In this document: positions 17,777-26,340 of the stretch, in pieces
Position numbering within the stretch: position 1 is the stretch's first letter
Layout of the letters: every line of letters begins with the position of its first letter
NCBI RefSeq assembly: GCF_006385575.1
Contig: NZ_CP041040.1
Span: 2,728,001 to 2,792,000 of the forward strand
Source of the DNA: Microbacterium foliorum
GTDB lineage: Bacteria > Actinomycetota > Actinomycetes > Actinomycetales > Microbacteriaceae
Direction of reading: 5' to 3'
DNA: 64,000 bases
Made by a program: the position numbers and the translations under genes
The notes under the pieces: model-generated
The model's input: only the letters and a program-made list of their open reading frames with translations
What the model was told of the DNA's origin: nothing
Databases searched by the model: none

Positions 17777-19144
17777 TCAGCCCGCGTTCGCCGCGAGTGC
17801 GTCCGCGACGACGTCGAGGCCCTCGTTCAGCAGATCGTCGCCGATCGAGAGCGGAGGCAGGAAGCGGATGACGTTGCCGTAGGTGCCGCAGGTGAGCACG
17901 ATGACGCCCTGGGCGACGCACGCCTTGGCCACGGCGGCGGTGAGTGCGGCATCCGGCGCGTTCGTCTCGGGGTTCACGAACTCGGCGGCGATCATCGCAC
18001 CGTGCCCGCGGATGTCGCCGATGCGGGCATCCTGCTGCTGCATGGCTGCGAGGCGTGTCGTGAGGATCTCGCCGATCTCGCGGGCCCGCTCGATCACGCC
18101 GTCGTTCTCGAAGACGTCGATCGCGGCGAGCGCTGCGGCACAGGCGATCGGGTTGCCACCGTACGTGCCGCCGAGGCCGCCCGCGTGCGAGGCGTCCATG
18201 ATCTCGGAGCGCCCGGTGACGGCGGCGAGAGGCAGACCACCCGCGATGCCCTTGGCGGTCGTGATGAGGTCGGGCTCGATGCCGAAGATCTCGCTGGCGA
18301 ACATGTGGCCGGTGCGGGCGAAGCCGGTCTGCACCTCGTCGGCGATGAAGACGACGCCGTTGGCGCGGCACCAGTCGGCGATCGCCGGCAGGAATCCGTC
18401 GGCCGGGACGATGAAGCCGCCCTCACCCTGGATGGGCTCGATGATGACCGCCGCGAGGTTGTCGGCGCCGATCTGCTTCTCGAGCTGCAGGATGACGCGG
18501 GCTGCGGCCTCGCCGCCCTCGAGTCCGTCGCGGAACGGGTACGACATCGGTGCGCGGTAGACCTCGGGGGCGAAGGGCCCGAAACCGCTCTTGTACGGCA
18601 TCGACTTGGCGGTCAGCGCCATCGTCAGGTTGGTGCGTCCGTGGTAGCCGTGGTCGAAGGCGACGACCGCCTGGCGACCGGTGTGCTTGCGAGCGATCTT
18701 GATCGCGTTCTCGACGGCCTCGGCGCCGGAGTTGAACAGGGCGCTCTTCTTGGCGAAGTCACCGGGGGTGAGCCGGTTCAGTGCCTCGGCCACCTCGATG
18801 TACGACTCGTACGGAGAGATCATGAAGCAGGTGTGGGTGAACTGTGCGGCCTGCGCGGCCACTGCTGCGGCGATCTTGGGGTGCGCGTTGCCGACGGTCG
18901 TCACGGCGATGCCCGAGCCGAGGTCGATCAGCGAGTTGCCGTCGGCGTCGACGACCACTCCTCCGCCGGCGGCGACGGCCGCAACCGGAACCGTGTGCCC
19001 GACGCCCGCGGCGACGGCATCCGCCTTGCGCGCGAGGATCTCGGCCGAGCGGGGGCCGGGGAGGTCGGTAACCAGACGTCGCTCCTGGGGGAGGTCGGGT
19101 CCGCCGAGGGGGACTGCAACAGCTGCGGTGTCGAGGAGTGCCAT
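17777..19144 (-). CDS. gabT: 4-aminobutyrate--2-oxoglutarate transaminase
   Basis: This 455-aa class III PLP aminotransferase moves the amino group of GABA to 2-oxoglutarate, giving succinate semialdehyde. The start chosen is ATG 19144 (MALLDTAAVAVPLGGPD); the longer frame runs into the divergent regulator gene. Class III signatures are clear: NSGAEAVENAIKIAR, FDHGYHGRTNL, FIADEVQTGFARTG and the PLP lysine in TTAKGIAGGLPLAAVTG. It is the first gene of the minus-strand cluster and is divergent from the PucR-family regulator with 118 bp between, which holds a direct repeat likely to be the control site. Confidence 0.95.
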   Translation of the reverse strand: MALLDTAAVAVPLGGPDLPQERRLVTDLPGPRSAEILARKADAVAAGVGHTVPVAAVAAGGGVVVDADGNSLIDLGSGIAVTTVGNAHPKIAAAVAAQAAQFTHTCFMISPYESYIEVAEALNRLTPGDFAKKSALFNSGAEAVENAIKIARKHTGRQAVVAFDHGYHGRTNLTMALTAKSMPYKSGFGPFAPEVYRAPMSYPFRDGLEGGEAAARVILQLEKQIGADNLAAVIIEPIQGEGGFIVPADGFLPAIADWCRANGVVFIADEVQTGFARTGHMFASEIFGIEPDLITTAKGIAGGLPLAAVTGRSEIMDASHAGGLGGTYGGNPIACAAALAAIDVFENDGVIERAREIGEILTTRLAAMQQQDARIGDIRGHGAMIAAEFVNPETNAPDAALTAAVAKACVAQGVIVLTCGTYGNVIRFLPPLSIGDDLLNEGLDVVADALAANAG

Positions 19145-19181
19145 GTCCGCGAGCGTACGGCCGGATCCGCGACAGGCGCAT

Positions 19182-19226
19182 TCGCCCGACTGTACAATCT
19201 CGTTGAGATCATCGCCCGACCGTACA
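19182..19226. promoter_or_regulatory. Direct repeat operator between gabT and pucR-type gene
   Basis: Two copies of TCGCCCGACYGTACA occur at 19182-19196 and 19212-19226, exactly 30 bp apart (about three helical turns), in the 118-bp divergent intergenic region. The spacing puts both on one face of the helix, as expected for a dimeric activator. The first copy overlaps TACAAT, a good -10 sequence for the plus-strand gene. Confidence 0.6.
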
Positions 19227-19262
19227 CTTCCGGGGTTCTGGCGACGGGAGAGGAGCATCGGC

Positions 19263-20771
19263 ATGGACGACACCGAGCAGCCCACTCTGCGCGCCCTGTT
19301 CCGACGTCGCGACCTCGGACTCGCCCTGATCTCGAGCGAGGGCGACCTCCCGGTGGGCGCGCTCGATCGCCCCCTGCGCTGGGTGCACAGCTCCGACCTT
19401 GCCGACCCGACGCCGTTCCTCGCCGAAGACCTCGCTCTGCTGACCACCGGCACCCAGTTCGACGCCGGCACGGACTTCGACGTGTACGTGGGGCGGCTCG
19501 CGGACCGCGGGGTGCTCGGCCTCGGCTTCGGCACGGACGTGCATCGCGCCGGGATCCCCGAGGAGCTGATCCTCGAGTGCGCACGCCGCGGGACCCCGCT
19601 GTTCGAGGTGCCCTACCGCACGCCGTTCATCGCGATCGCCCGAGCGCACTCCGAGGCCATCGCCGCACAGGCCTACGCCCGCAGATCCTGGGCGCTCGAC
19701 ACCCAGCGTGCGCTGGCACTGGCCGCACTCCGCCCCCGCGGGCTCGACGCGACCGTCGCCGAGCTCGGGAGGCGCCTGGGAGTCTGGGTCGGCATGTACG
19801 ACGCAGCCGGCTCGCTTCAGCTCTCGCACCCCCGGTCAGCCGTGACAGCGGGCCGGCTGGCCGAACTCGGCGAACGTGCCACCGAGATCCTCGCCCGTGG
19901 ACTCGAAGCCGGGCAGTCGCTCACGATCGACGATCAGACGTTCACGCTCTTCACCGTCGGACGAGGCGGACATCTGCGGGGAGTGATCGCGTTGGCGGTC
20001 GACGCGCTCGACGCCGAGGCCCGCACGGTCGTGACGTCGGTGATCGCGATGGCCGGGCTCGCGCTGGAGCAGAGCGACCAGCTCGCCCGCAGCAAGCGCC
20101 GATTGAACTCGCAGCTGCTGAGCTCCCTGCTCGACGACGACCCGACCCTCGCTCGCAAAGTGCTCGGTGGCATGCCGTCGGCGCCCGTCGTCGTGGCGAT
20201 CGCCGCGGACGCCCCGACCGGACCTTTCGCAGACTGGTGGGACCGCCGCCGCGCCGAGCACGGCACCGCGAGCTTCCTCGCCGAATCTGCGGAGGGCGTC
20301 GTGCTCTGCCTGTCGATGGACGACGACGCACTGCTCGACGAGGTCGCCACTCGTTTCGGCATCCGCATCGGGGCGTCGGGGTCGGAATCGTACGACGCGT
20401 TCTCGCGTGCCCACGCTCAGGCGCTCGCGGCGCTGCGACAGCAGTCCGGGGCAGGGGTGTTCCACTTCGCCGACGCTGCGGGATCCAGCATCCTCAGCGC
20501 GCTCGCGACCGACGAGGCCCGCCTGGTCGCCGAGTCTCGGCTCGCGCCCCTCCGCGACCACGATGCGCGATCAGGCGGCGACCTCGAACGCTCGCTGCGC
20601 ACGTGGCTCGAGCACGATGCGAAGTCCGATCCGGCGGCTGCGGCCCTCGGCGTGCACCGCCACACGCTGCGGTCGCGGATCACTCAGGCGGGTTCCCTGC
20701 TCGGCAGCGATCTGTCGTCGTTCCCCGCCCGCGCAGAGCTGTGGGCGCTGCTGCAGACGGCCCGGGATTAG
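19263..20771 (+). CDS. PucR-family transcriptional regulator of the GABA/putrescine cluster
   Basis: This 502-aa regulator has an N-terminal PucR sensory domain (from TLRALFRRRDLGLALISSEG), a central GAF-like/GGDEF-fold region, and a C-terminal PucR helix-turn-helix (LRTWLEHDAKSDPAAAALGV, then HRHTLRSRITQAGSLLGSDL). The start is ATG 19263 with GGGAGAGGAGCATCG upstream. PucR-type proteins commonly control purine, GABA or amine breakdown, and GabR-like PucR activators are known beside gabT-gabD in actinobacteria. Its divergent position makes the gabT operon the likely target. Confidence 0.9.
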   Translation: MDDTEQPTLRALFRRRDLGLALISSEGDLPVGALDRPLRWVHSSDLADPTPFLAEDLALLTTGTQFDAGTDFDVYVGRLADRGVLGLGFGTDVHRAGIPEELILECARRGTPLFEVPYRTPFIAIARAHSEAIAAQAYARRSWALDTQRALALAALRPRGLDATVAELGRRLGVWVGMYDAAGSLQLSHPRSAVTAGRLAELGERATEILARGLEAGQSLTIDDQTFTLFTVGRGGHLRGVIALAVDALDAEARTVVTSVIAMAGLALEQSDQLARSKRRLNSQLLSSLLDDDPTLARKVLGGMPSAPVVVAIAADAPTGPFADWWDRRRAEHGTASFLAESAEGVVLCLSMDDDALLDEVATRFGIRIGASGSESYDAFSRAHAQALAALRQQSGAGVFHFADAAGSSILSALATDEARLVAESRLAPLRDHDARSGGDLERSLRTWLEHDAKSDPAAAALGVHRHTLRSRITQAGSLLGSDLSSFPARAELWALLQTARD

Positions 20772-20812
20772 CCGGCCGGCCCCACTCCCCCTCTACTCCC
20801 CCTGCTCCCCTC

Positions 20813-21188
20813 CGGCACGAAACCCACCTCCCGACACGAAACCCACCGCGCGCACACGGGTCTCACCCCGACACCCCGGTCTCACCGACCGTCGTGACAC
20901 CCGCCCAGCCGAAGCCGCCCTTCCGACACGAAACCCACCGCACGCACACGGGTCTCACCCCGACACCCCGGTCTCACCGACCGTCGTGACACCCGCCCAC
21001 CCGAAGCCGCCCTTCCGACACGAAACCCACGGGTCTCACCCCGAAACCCCGGTCTGACCCCGATACCCCGGTCTCACCCCGAAACCGCGGTCTCACCGAC
21101 CATCGCGGCACCCACTCGGCCGAAGCCGCCCTTCCGACACGAAACCCACCGCACGCACACGGCTCTCACCCCGAAACCCCGGTCTCAC
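20813..21188. repeat. Intergenic tandem repeat array (units of about 92 bp)
   Basis: The 450-bp space between convergent genes has no credible gene but is filled by a tandem array. Units begin CCGACACGAAACCCAC at 20831, 20923, 21015 and 21134, giving spacings of 92, 92 and 119 bp; the last unit is cut short at about 21188 and a partial copy precedes the first. Units 1 and 2 are nearly identical. Unit 3 lacks the CGCACGCACA piece and has gained extra copies of an inner subrepeat of about 20 bp, GGTCTCACCCCGAAACCCC and variants. There are no unique spacers, so it is not CRISPR. Confidence 0.85.
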
Positions 21189-21221
21189 GGCGGCCGCGGC
21201 ACGCAGCAGCGCTGCCGCGGC

Positions 21222-22082
21222 CTACTCGCCCTCGCCGAGGTTGTCGGAGACGACCTCGAGCGCATGTGCGCGCGCCTGCACGGCATCCGCGCCCCGTTCC
21301 GTCGTGACGGCAGCGGCGAATACCTCGGCGAACACCAGATATGCGACGCGCGAGGTGTGCTCGAGCTCGTCGCGGAAGCTCACGCCGGTCGGAGCGATCA
21401 CGAGCGACAGCGTGGCCGCCTCGGTCAGCGCCGACGAGGCGAAGGATGTCAGCGCGATCACGGTCGCGCCGCCGCGCGCCGCCGCAGTCGCGACGCGAAG
21501 GCTTGCCTCGTTCGCGCCCGATCCGCTGACGATGAGGCAGACGTCGTCGGGCGTGAGGTGGCGTGCCGCGATCTGCTGCGCGATGGCATCCGCGATGAAC
21601 TCCGCCGAGCGCCCCGAGGCCGTGAGCCTCATGGCCAGATCGTTGGCTATCGGCGAGGAGAGGCCGTTGGCGAGCACGAGCAGACGACGAGCGGATGCCG
21701 CGAGCCGCACCGCCTCGTCGACCGCATCCGCGTCGAGCAGACTCGTCAGCGCCGGCAGTGACGCCGCGAGACGACCGATCTCGCCCCGCATCCGCCCGAG
21801 CGCGCCCGGTCCGTGGTCGATGCCCGCCTCCGTCGGCCCGCTGCCGAGTTCGGCGGCGAGCGCGACGCGCAGCTGCGGGTAACCGCGGTAACCGAAGCTC
21901 TGGCACGCGCGCACGACCGTGGCGCGGCCGACACCCGCTCGGTCGGCGAGTTCCTGCGCGGTCCATTCGACCACCGCCTCCGCCGACTCGACGATCAGCT
22001 CGGCGACGCGGCGTTCGGCGGGCTGCAGGGTGTTGAGCACCGCGGCGATTCGAGCGGTGGGCGGAGCGCTAGGCGAGAACAC
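21222..22082 (-). CDS. MurR/RpiR-family transcriptional regulator with SIS domain
   Basis: This 286-aa regulator has an N-terminal HTH_6 domain (LQPAERRVAELIVESAEAV, then ELADRAGVGRATVVRACQSF) and a C-terminal SIS domain for phosphosugars (LVLANGLSSPIANDLAMRLT, IVSGSGANEASLRVATAAAR). The start chosen is GTG 22082 because GGAGGGAGC lies 8 bases ahead; this overlaps the permease gene by 14 bp. It is the last gene of the phosphonate-type transporter operon, so it may sense a phosphorylated product of the imported compound. Confidence 0.9.
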   Translation of the reverse strand: MFSPSAPPTARIAAVLNTLQPAERRVAELIVESAEAVVEWTAQELADRAGVGRATVVRACQSFGYRGYPQLRVALAAELGSGPTEAGIDHGPGALGRMRGEIGRLAASLPALTSLLDADAVDEAVRLAASARRLLVLANGLSSPIANDLAMRLTASGRSAEFIADAIAQQIAARHLTPDDVCLIVSGSGANEASLRVATAAARGGATVIALTSFASSALTEAATLSLVIAPTGVSFRDELEHTSRVAYLVFAEVFAAAVTTERGADAVQARAHALEVVSDNLGEGE

Positions 22083-22902
22083 GGGTGCGGGCTCCCTCCA
22101 TGATCCGGCGGCGGATCGCACCGGAGACGGCATCGATCAGCATCGTGACAGCGACGACCACGATGAGCAGGACACCCACCGTCGACCACTCACGGTACTG
22201 GGTATACGAGGTGAGCATGTCACCGATTCCGCCGACGCCGATCAGACCGAGCACGGCCGATGAGCGCACGTTGATCTCGAAGCGGTACAGCCAGAACGAC
22301 CAGAACGCGGGCTCGACCTGGGGCCAGACACCCCAGCGCAGCACCTGCAGGGTGCCACCACCCGCCGCGCGTGCGGCCTCGATCGGCCCGCGGGGCACCG
22401 CCTCGACTGCTTCATAGCCCCATTTGCCGAGCGTGCCGATGCCGTTGATCGCCAGCGCGAGGGCGCCCGTGAACGGCGTGAGCCCCGTGACCGAGAGGAT
22501 CACGATCGCGATGATGATCTCGGGAACCGCCCGGATGAGCGAGAACAGCCCGCGCAGCAGTGCGCGCAGCCAGGCGGGGCCGAAGCCGCGCGCGGCGAGC
22601 AGGCTGATGGGGGTCGCGAGCAGGATGCCGAGGATCGTGCCGACCCACGCCATCTCGATGCTGCGCCAGGTCTGCCAGAGCGCCTCGGGCAGCTTCTCCC
22701 AGTTTGGGCTGCCGAACATCAGGAACGTGTAGCGGACGATCTCGGCAGGAAGGTCGGCGAGACGTGCCCAGTTGATGTCGATCGACCAGAAAGCCAGCAC
22801 GACGATGGCGGTGACGATGATCCATGAGGCGATGAGCCAGGGTCGGCGCGGCTTGTCCGGGATGACCGTGACGGCAGAGGGCGGAGTGAGCACGGTGGTC
22901 AT
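22069..22902 (-). CDS. phnE: Phosphonate-type ABC transporter permease (second copy)
   Basis: This 277-aa integral membrane subunit has about six helices. The binding-protein-dependent transport loop EAARAAGGGTLQVLRWGVWP, which contacts the ATPase, is present, as is the PhnE-type ending VGGIGDMLTSYTQYREWSTV. It overlaps the other permease gene by 4 bp (ATGA). Two different PhnE subunits probably form a heterodimer. Confidence 0.92.
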   Translation of the reverse strand: MTTVLTPPSAVTVIPDKPRRPWLIASWIIVTAIVVLAFWSIDINWARLADLPAEIVRYTFLMFGSPNWEKLPEALWQTWRSIEMAWVGTILGILLATPISLLAARGFGPAWLRALLRGLFSLIRAVPEIIIAIVILSVTGLTPFTGALALAINGIGTLGKWGYEAVEAVPRGPIEAARAAGGGTLQVLRWGVWPQVEPAFWSFWLYRFEINVRSSAVLGLIGVGGIGDMLTSYTQYREWSTVGVLLIVVVAVTMLIDAVSGAIRRRIMEGARTRVLA

Positions 22903-23708
22903 ACGAGTCTCCGTCGGATGGCGTCGGAGACGAGGTCGATCACGATGACGACGATGAGGATCTCCAGGATGATGAGCGAGAGCTGGTCGTAGCGGTAGAA
23001 CGTGCGGACGGCGTCGATGAGCAGGCCCATGCCGCCGGCTCCGACCAGACCGAGCACCGTCGAGGCGCGGACGTTGAGTTCGAAGACGTAGAGAGTCTGG
23101 TTCGCGAACGCCGGCCAGGCATCCGGGAGCGCAAGTGTGCGGTTGATCTTCGTCTGTGTGGCACCGACCGCTCGGCCGGCCTCGAGCGGACCCCGGTCAT
23201 TGGTGTCGATCGCCTCCGAGACGAGCTTGACGATGATGCCGACGTTGAACAGCAGCAGCGCGAGGATCCCGGGGAGCGCGCCGACACCGACCATCGCGAC
23301 GAGGATCGCTGCGTAGAGCAGGTCGGGGACGCTGCGGATGACGTTCAGGATGCCGCGCACGATGACGCGCGCCGGAGCGTTCGGGTTGGTGGCGCGAGCC
23401 GCCCAGAAGCTCAGCGGCAGCGAGATCACCGCACCGATCGCCGTCGCGATGACGGCCATCTGCAGCGTCTCGATGAGCGGCGGGAGCGTGCGCGGGAAGA
23501 AGCTCCAGTCGGGCATCAGCAGCTTGATGATCTTGTCGGCGCCGTTCTGCCAGTTGCGCGCGATCGCCGAGAGGTCGACACCGATGCCGATGCCGGGCAG
23601 GCACATCACGACGGTGATGGCGACGACCGCCAGCAGGATCACGGGCCCACGCCACGCGCCGCGCGGCCGCAGAGGTATCTCGAGCGGTGCCGGTGTCGCC
23701 TCGGTCAT
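22899..23708 (-). CDS. phnE: Phosphonate-type ABC transporter permease (first copy)
   Basis: This 269-aa membrane protein is homologous to its downstream neighbour. It carries the coupling motif [20 protein letters not shown] and the segment [20 protein letters not shown], both characteristic of PhnE-type permeases. Its start overlaps the ATPase gene stop by 4 bp. Together with PhnC and PhnD it completes a four-part importer for phosphonate, phosphite or a phosphate ester. Confidence 0.92.
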   Translation of the reverse strand: MTEATPAPLEIPLRPRGAWRGPVILLAVVAITVVMCLPGIGIGVDLSAIARNWQNGADKIIKLLMPDWSFFPRTLPPLIETLQMAVIATAIGAVISLPLSFWAARATNPNAPARVIVRGILNVIRSVPDLLYAAILVAMVGVGALPGILALLLFNVGIIVKLVSEAIDTNDRGPLEAGRAVGATQTKINRTLALPDAWPAFANQTLYVFELNVRASTVLGLVGAGGMGLLIDAVRTFYRYDQLSLIILEILIVVIVIDLVSDAIRRRLV

Positions 23709-24529
23709 GTGTCGAGCCGATCGTCGGGGGTGAGGGATCGACCGTAGATGCTCTCGAAGTCGGCATCCGTCGCGCTCGCTGCCGGACCGTCGTAGACGAT
23801 CTTGCCCGCGCGCATCCCGATCATCCGTGCTCCGTACTCGCGGGCGAGGTCGAGCAGGTGCAGGTTGACCAGCACGGTGATGCCGAGGTCTCGGTTGATG
23901 CGGCGGAGGTCGTTCATGACACCGTGCGCGGTGGGCGGGTCGAGGCTCGCGACCGGCTCGTCGGCCAGGACGATGCGCGGCTCCTGCGCCAGTGCGCGTG
24001 CGATGGCGACGCGCTGCTGTTGCCCACCCGAGAGGTCGGATGCGCGCGAGTGGAGCTTCGGCAGGATGCCGACGCGGTCGAGCGCCTGGTAGGCCAGCTG
24101 CCGGTCGGCGTCAGGGTACGCGCCCAGCAGGGTGCGCCACAGGGGCGTGTGGGCGAGACGCCCGACGAGCACGTTCTGCAGGACGCTCGCCCGGCCGGCG
24201 AGGTTGAACCCCTGGAACACCATCCCGATGTCGCCGCGCAGGCGCCGCAGGGTGCGGGGCGAGGCTCCGCTGACGCGGTGCTCGCCGACGTCCAGCGTTC
24301 CGCTCGTCACCGGCACGAGGCCGTTGATCGTGCGGATGAGAGTGGACTTGCCCGAACCCGAGAGGCCGACGACGGCGACCATCTCTCCGGCGTCGATGTC
24401 GAGGGAGACGCGGTCGAGGCCGATCGTCCCGTTGGGGTATCGCACCGTGACGCCATCGAGACGGATGGACCACGGCGTGGACGCCGCAGCCTGGGCTGCG
24501 GCGTCCACGTGCTGGATCTGATCGGACAA
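23705..24529 (-). CDS. phnC: Phosphonate-type ABC transporter ATP-binding protein
   Basis: This ATPase subunit (274 aa from the chosen start) has Walker [11 protein letters not shown] loop [10 protein letters not shown], signature [15 protein letters not shown], Walker B RIVLADEP and the H loop in VNLHLLDLA. The start is uncertain. TTG 24529, one base after the phnD stop, is preferred because the ATG at 24571 lies inside phnD with no ribosome site. A perfect 16-bp hairpin sits in its first codons. The VNLH ending in place of the usual ISIH/VTHD H-loop context is typical of PhnC. Confidence 0.9.
   Translation of the reverse strand: MSDQIQHVDAAAQAAASTPWSIRLDGVTVRYPNGTIGLDRVSLDIDAGEMVAVVGLSGSGKSTLIRTINGLVPVTSGTLDVGEHRVSGASPRTLRRLRGDIGMVFQGFNLAGRASVLQNVLVGRLAHTPLWRTLLGAYPDADRQLAYQALDRVGILPKLHSRASDLSGGQQQRVAIARALAQEPRIVLADEPVASLDPPTAHGVMNDLRRINRDLGITVLVNLHLLDLAREYGARMIGMRAGKIVYDGPAASATDADFESIYGRSLTPDDRLDT
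24476..24509 (-). promoter_or_regulatory. Perfect 16-bp hairpin at the phnD/phnC junction
   Basis: CGTGGACGCCGCAGCC (24476-24491) and its exact complement (24494-24509) are separated by only 2 bases. In the mRNA this lies about 20-55 nt beyond the phnD stop and inside the first codons of phnC. It can stabilise the phnD message or hold back phnC translation, giving more binding protein than transporter. There is no T tract for termination. Confidence 0.65.
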
Positions 24530-24530
24530 T

Positions 24531-25520
24531 TTACTGGAGCCCCAGGGCCTGGGCGGCGCGAGCGACGACATCGAGGGAGTCGGGATCGGCGGGCGCGAGC
24601 TTCGTGATCGAGTAGATGCTCGTGAGGATCTCGGAGCCCTCCTCGGTGTTCGAGAAGTCCTCGAGAGCCGTGGAGATGCGGTCCTGCAGCTCGGGCGACA
24701 GGTCGGACGACAGCGCGACGCCGTCGTTCGGGATCTCCTCGGTCAGGGCGAAGACCACGACCTTCTGGCCCACATCGGGGGTGTCCTTCTGAACGATCGT
24801 GCGGGCATCCCAGAAGCTGAAGCCGACCTCGGCGTCGCCGTTGTAGATCGCCAGCACCGAGGCGTCGTTCGCGGTCACGGGAATCTGCTGGATGTCGGTG
24901 TCGGTGTCGAGTCCCGCCTCCTGCAGCGCGAGGACCGGGTAGATGTAGCCGGCGGGTGAGCCGGGTCCGAGCAGCGCGACCTTCGCTCCCTCGACCTTGT
25001 CGATGCTGTCGAGACCGGCAGGACCCGACATGGCGTCAGCGCCGTTGCAGAACAGCATCCCGTCGCGCTCGACCGGCTGGTCGTCGCAGTACTTGTCGGG
25101 GTTGTTCGTCATGAACTGCGCGGGATAGGTGATGTTGCCGTTGCGCTCGGTCTGCAGCACGACCGATGCGTCGTACATGTCATTGGCCTGCCACAGCTGC
25201 AGAGACGGCAGGAAGCCGATCTGCGCCTGACCGGCCCCCATCGCCTCGACCGCGGCCTGGTAGTCCTTGGAGACCACACCGGTGACCTCGATGCCGAGCT
25301 CCTCGGTGAGGTAGTCGGTGAGCGGTGCCGCGGTGTCGACGAGGCCGTCCTGGTCCTGCGAGGGCACCAGGGCGAGCACGAGGGACTCGGGATCGGCAGC
25401 GGGGGCGGCGGACTCGTCGGGCGCGGCCGTGTCGGTCGAGCAGCCGGTGAGCACGACGGCGAGCAGGGCACCCGCGGCGACGAGCCCCGCGGCGGTCCGG
25501 CGGAAGGGGGAGGTACGCAT
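24531..25520 (-). CDS. phnD: Phosphonate/phosphite ABC transporter substrate-binding lipoprotein
   Basis: This 329-aa PhnD-type binding protein begins with a signal peptide and a lipobox ending VVLTGC-S. The start chosen is ATG 25520 ([12 protein letters not shown]), because GAAGGA is 5 bases ahead of it; an ATG two codons earlier sits directly against that site. The mature part has the family features [27 protein letters not shown] and the ligand-loop region [20 protein letters not shown]. The four Cys/Asp-rich residues in [20 protein letters not shown] are unusual and may form a disulphide. Confidence 0.93.
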   Translation of the reverse strand: MRTSPFRRTAAGLVAAGALLAVVLTGCSTDTAAPDESAAPAADPESLVLALVPSQDQDGLVDTAAPLTDYLTEELGIEVTGVVSKDYQAAVEAMGAGQAQIGFLPSLQLWQANDMYDASVVLQTERNGNITYPAQFMTNNPDKYCDDQPVERDGMLFCNGADAMSGPAGLDSIDKVEGAKVALLGPGSPAGYIYPVLALQEAGLDTDTDIQQIPVTANDASVLAIYNGDAEVGFSFWDARTIVQKDTPDVGQKVVVFALTEEIPNDGVALSSDLSPELQDRISTALEDFSNTEEGSEILTSIYSITKLAPADPDSLDVVARAAQALGLQ

Positions 25521-25569
25521 TGTCATCCTTCGATGTGTGGTGGGTGAGGGAGGGTGGAGAGGTGCGGGT

Positions 25570-26214
25570 TCAGGGGCGCAGCCACGCGTCGAGCTGAGGG
25601 ATCAGCGTCGCGAAGTCGGCAGCGCGGTAGGTGGGGGTCGCATCTGGATCGGGGAAGCCACCGATCAGAGCGGTCGCATGGCCGCGCGCATGGGCGGGGG
25701 CGAGGTCGTTGTGCCAGATGTCTCCGATGCTCAGCACCCGCGCGTCCGCGGGCAGATCCGCCAGGAACGCATCGAGACCGGCCGGCTTGCCCGCACTCGT
25801 GACGATGCGGTCGAAGAGCCCGGCGAGGCCGAGCGCGTCCAGCGCCTGGTCGATGCGGATCGCCGGTGCGTTGGTGACGAGAACGAGCTCCGCGTCAGCC
25901 GCAGCAGCGGCGAGGAAGGCGGCGAGGCCGTCGGGTGCGGTGATCGGAGCCGCTGCGGTGGCGAGCTCTGCTCGGCTCGCCAGATACGCGGCGCTGAGCA
26001 TGCGGGCATCCGCACCACGGGCAGCCGCAGCCCGCCGCACCGCGTCGTAGCCGTCGAGGGCCCCACCGTCGGCGGCGGAGAGCGTCTCGCGGATGCCGTC
26101 GACGAAGCCGTGGTCGTCGTCGAGAGCGGCAGCCACCTGCGTGGCGTACGCCAGGACGGGCCCGTCCCCGAGGGCGATCGTGCCGTCGAAGTCGAAGAGG
26201 AGAATGGAGTTCAC
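25570..26214 (-). CDS. HAD-family phosphatase of the phn operon
   Basis: This 214-aa haloacid-dehalogenase-type hydrolase has motif I FDFDGTIALGD (nucleophile Asp), motif II LVTNAP, motif III Lys in SAGKPAGLDAF and motif IV LSIGDIWHNDLAPA. It starts at GTG 26214 with GGAAAGAA 7 bases ahead; the longer frame upstream is promoter DNA. It is the first gene of the operon, 49 bp ahead of phnD. A phosphatase acting on an imported phosphate ester, or on phosphonoacetaldehyde-like compounds, would fit, but the cap region is not diagnostic. Confidence 0.88.
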   Translation of the reverse strand: MNSILLFDFDGTIALGDGPVLAYATQVAAALDDDHGFVDGIRETLSAADGGALDGYDAVRRAAAARGADARMLSAAYLASRAELATAAAPITAPDGLAAFLAAAAADAELVLVTNAPAIRIDQALDALGLAGLFDRIVTSAGKPAGLDAFLADLPADARVLSIGDIWHNDLAPAHARGHATALIGGFPDPDATPTYRAADFATLIPQLDAWLRP

Positions 26215-26264
26215 GGTGTTCTTTCCGCATCCGCACTCTGATCTCGCGGACGCTCCGTCCAGCA

Positions 26265-26315
26265 TGCTCAGTGATTGTGGACAGAAAGTCCCGATCATGT
26301 GAACGCCGTGTGAAC
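26265..26315 (-). promoter_or_regulatory. PHO-box-like PhoP-dependent promoter
   Basis: On the minus strand two GTTCAC units lie exactly 11 bp apart (26310-26315 and 26299-26304), reading GTTCACACGGC then GTTCACATGAT. This matches the direct-repeat PHO box of actinobacterial PhoP. A CACAAT -10 candidate follows 19 bp after the second unit, near 26274-26279, in the position expected for activation of the HAD-phnDCEE operon. A third GTGAAC at 26341 begins the divergent gene. Confidence 0.65.
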
Positions 26316-26340
26316 ACTCCGTCCACCGGGATCTTGTAGC

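Noticed and set aside
16142..20989. Open frame of 1615 codons on the plus strand
   Set aside because: It lies antisense to the amine oxidase and gabT genes, then crosses the regulator in another frame. It is an artefact of high GC with Arg/Gly/Ala-rich nonsense and no ribosome site.
20813..21188. CRISPR array
   Set aside because: Units are 92-119 bp and contiguous, without short repeats separated by unique spacers, and no cas genes are near.
21222..22133. ATG 22133 as the start of the RpiR regulator
   Set aside because: It would overlap the permease gene by 65 bp; GTG 22082 has GGAGGGAGC at the right distance.
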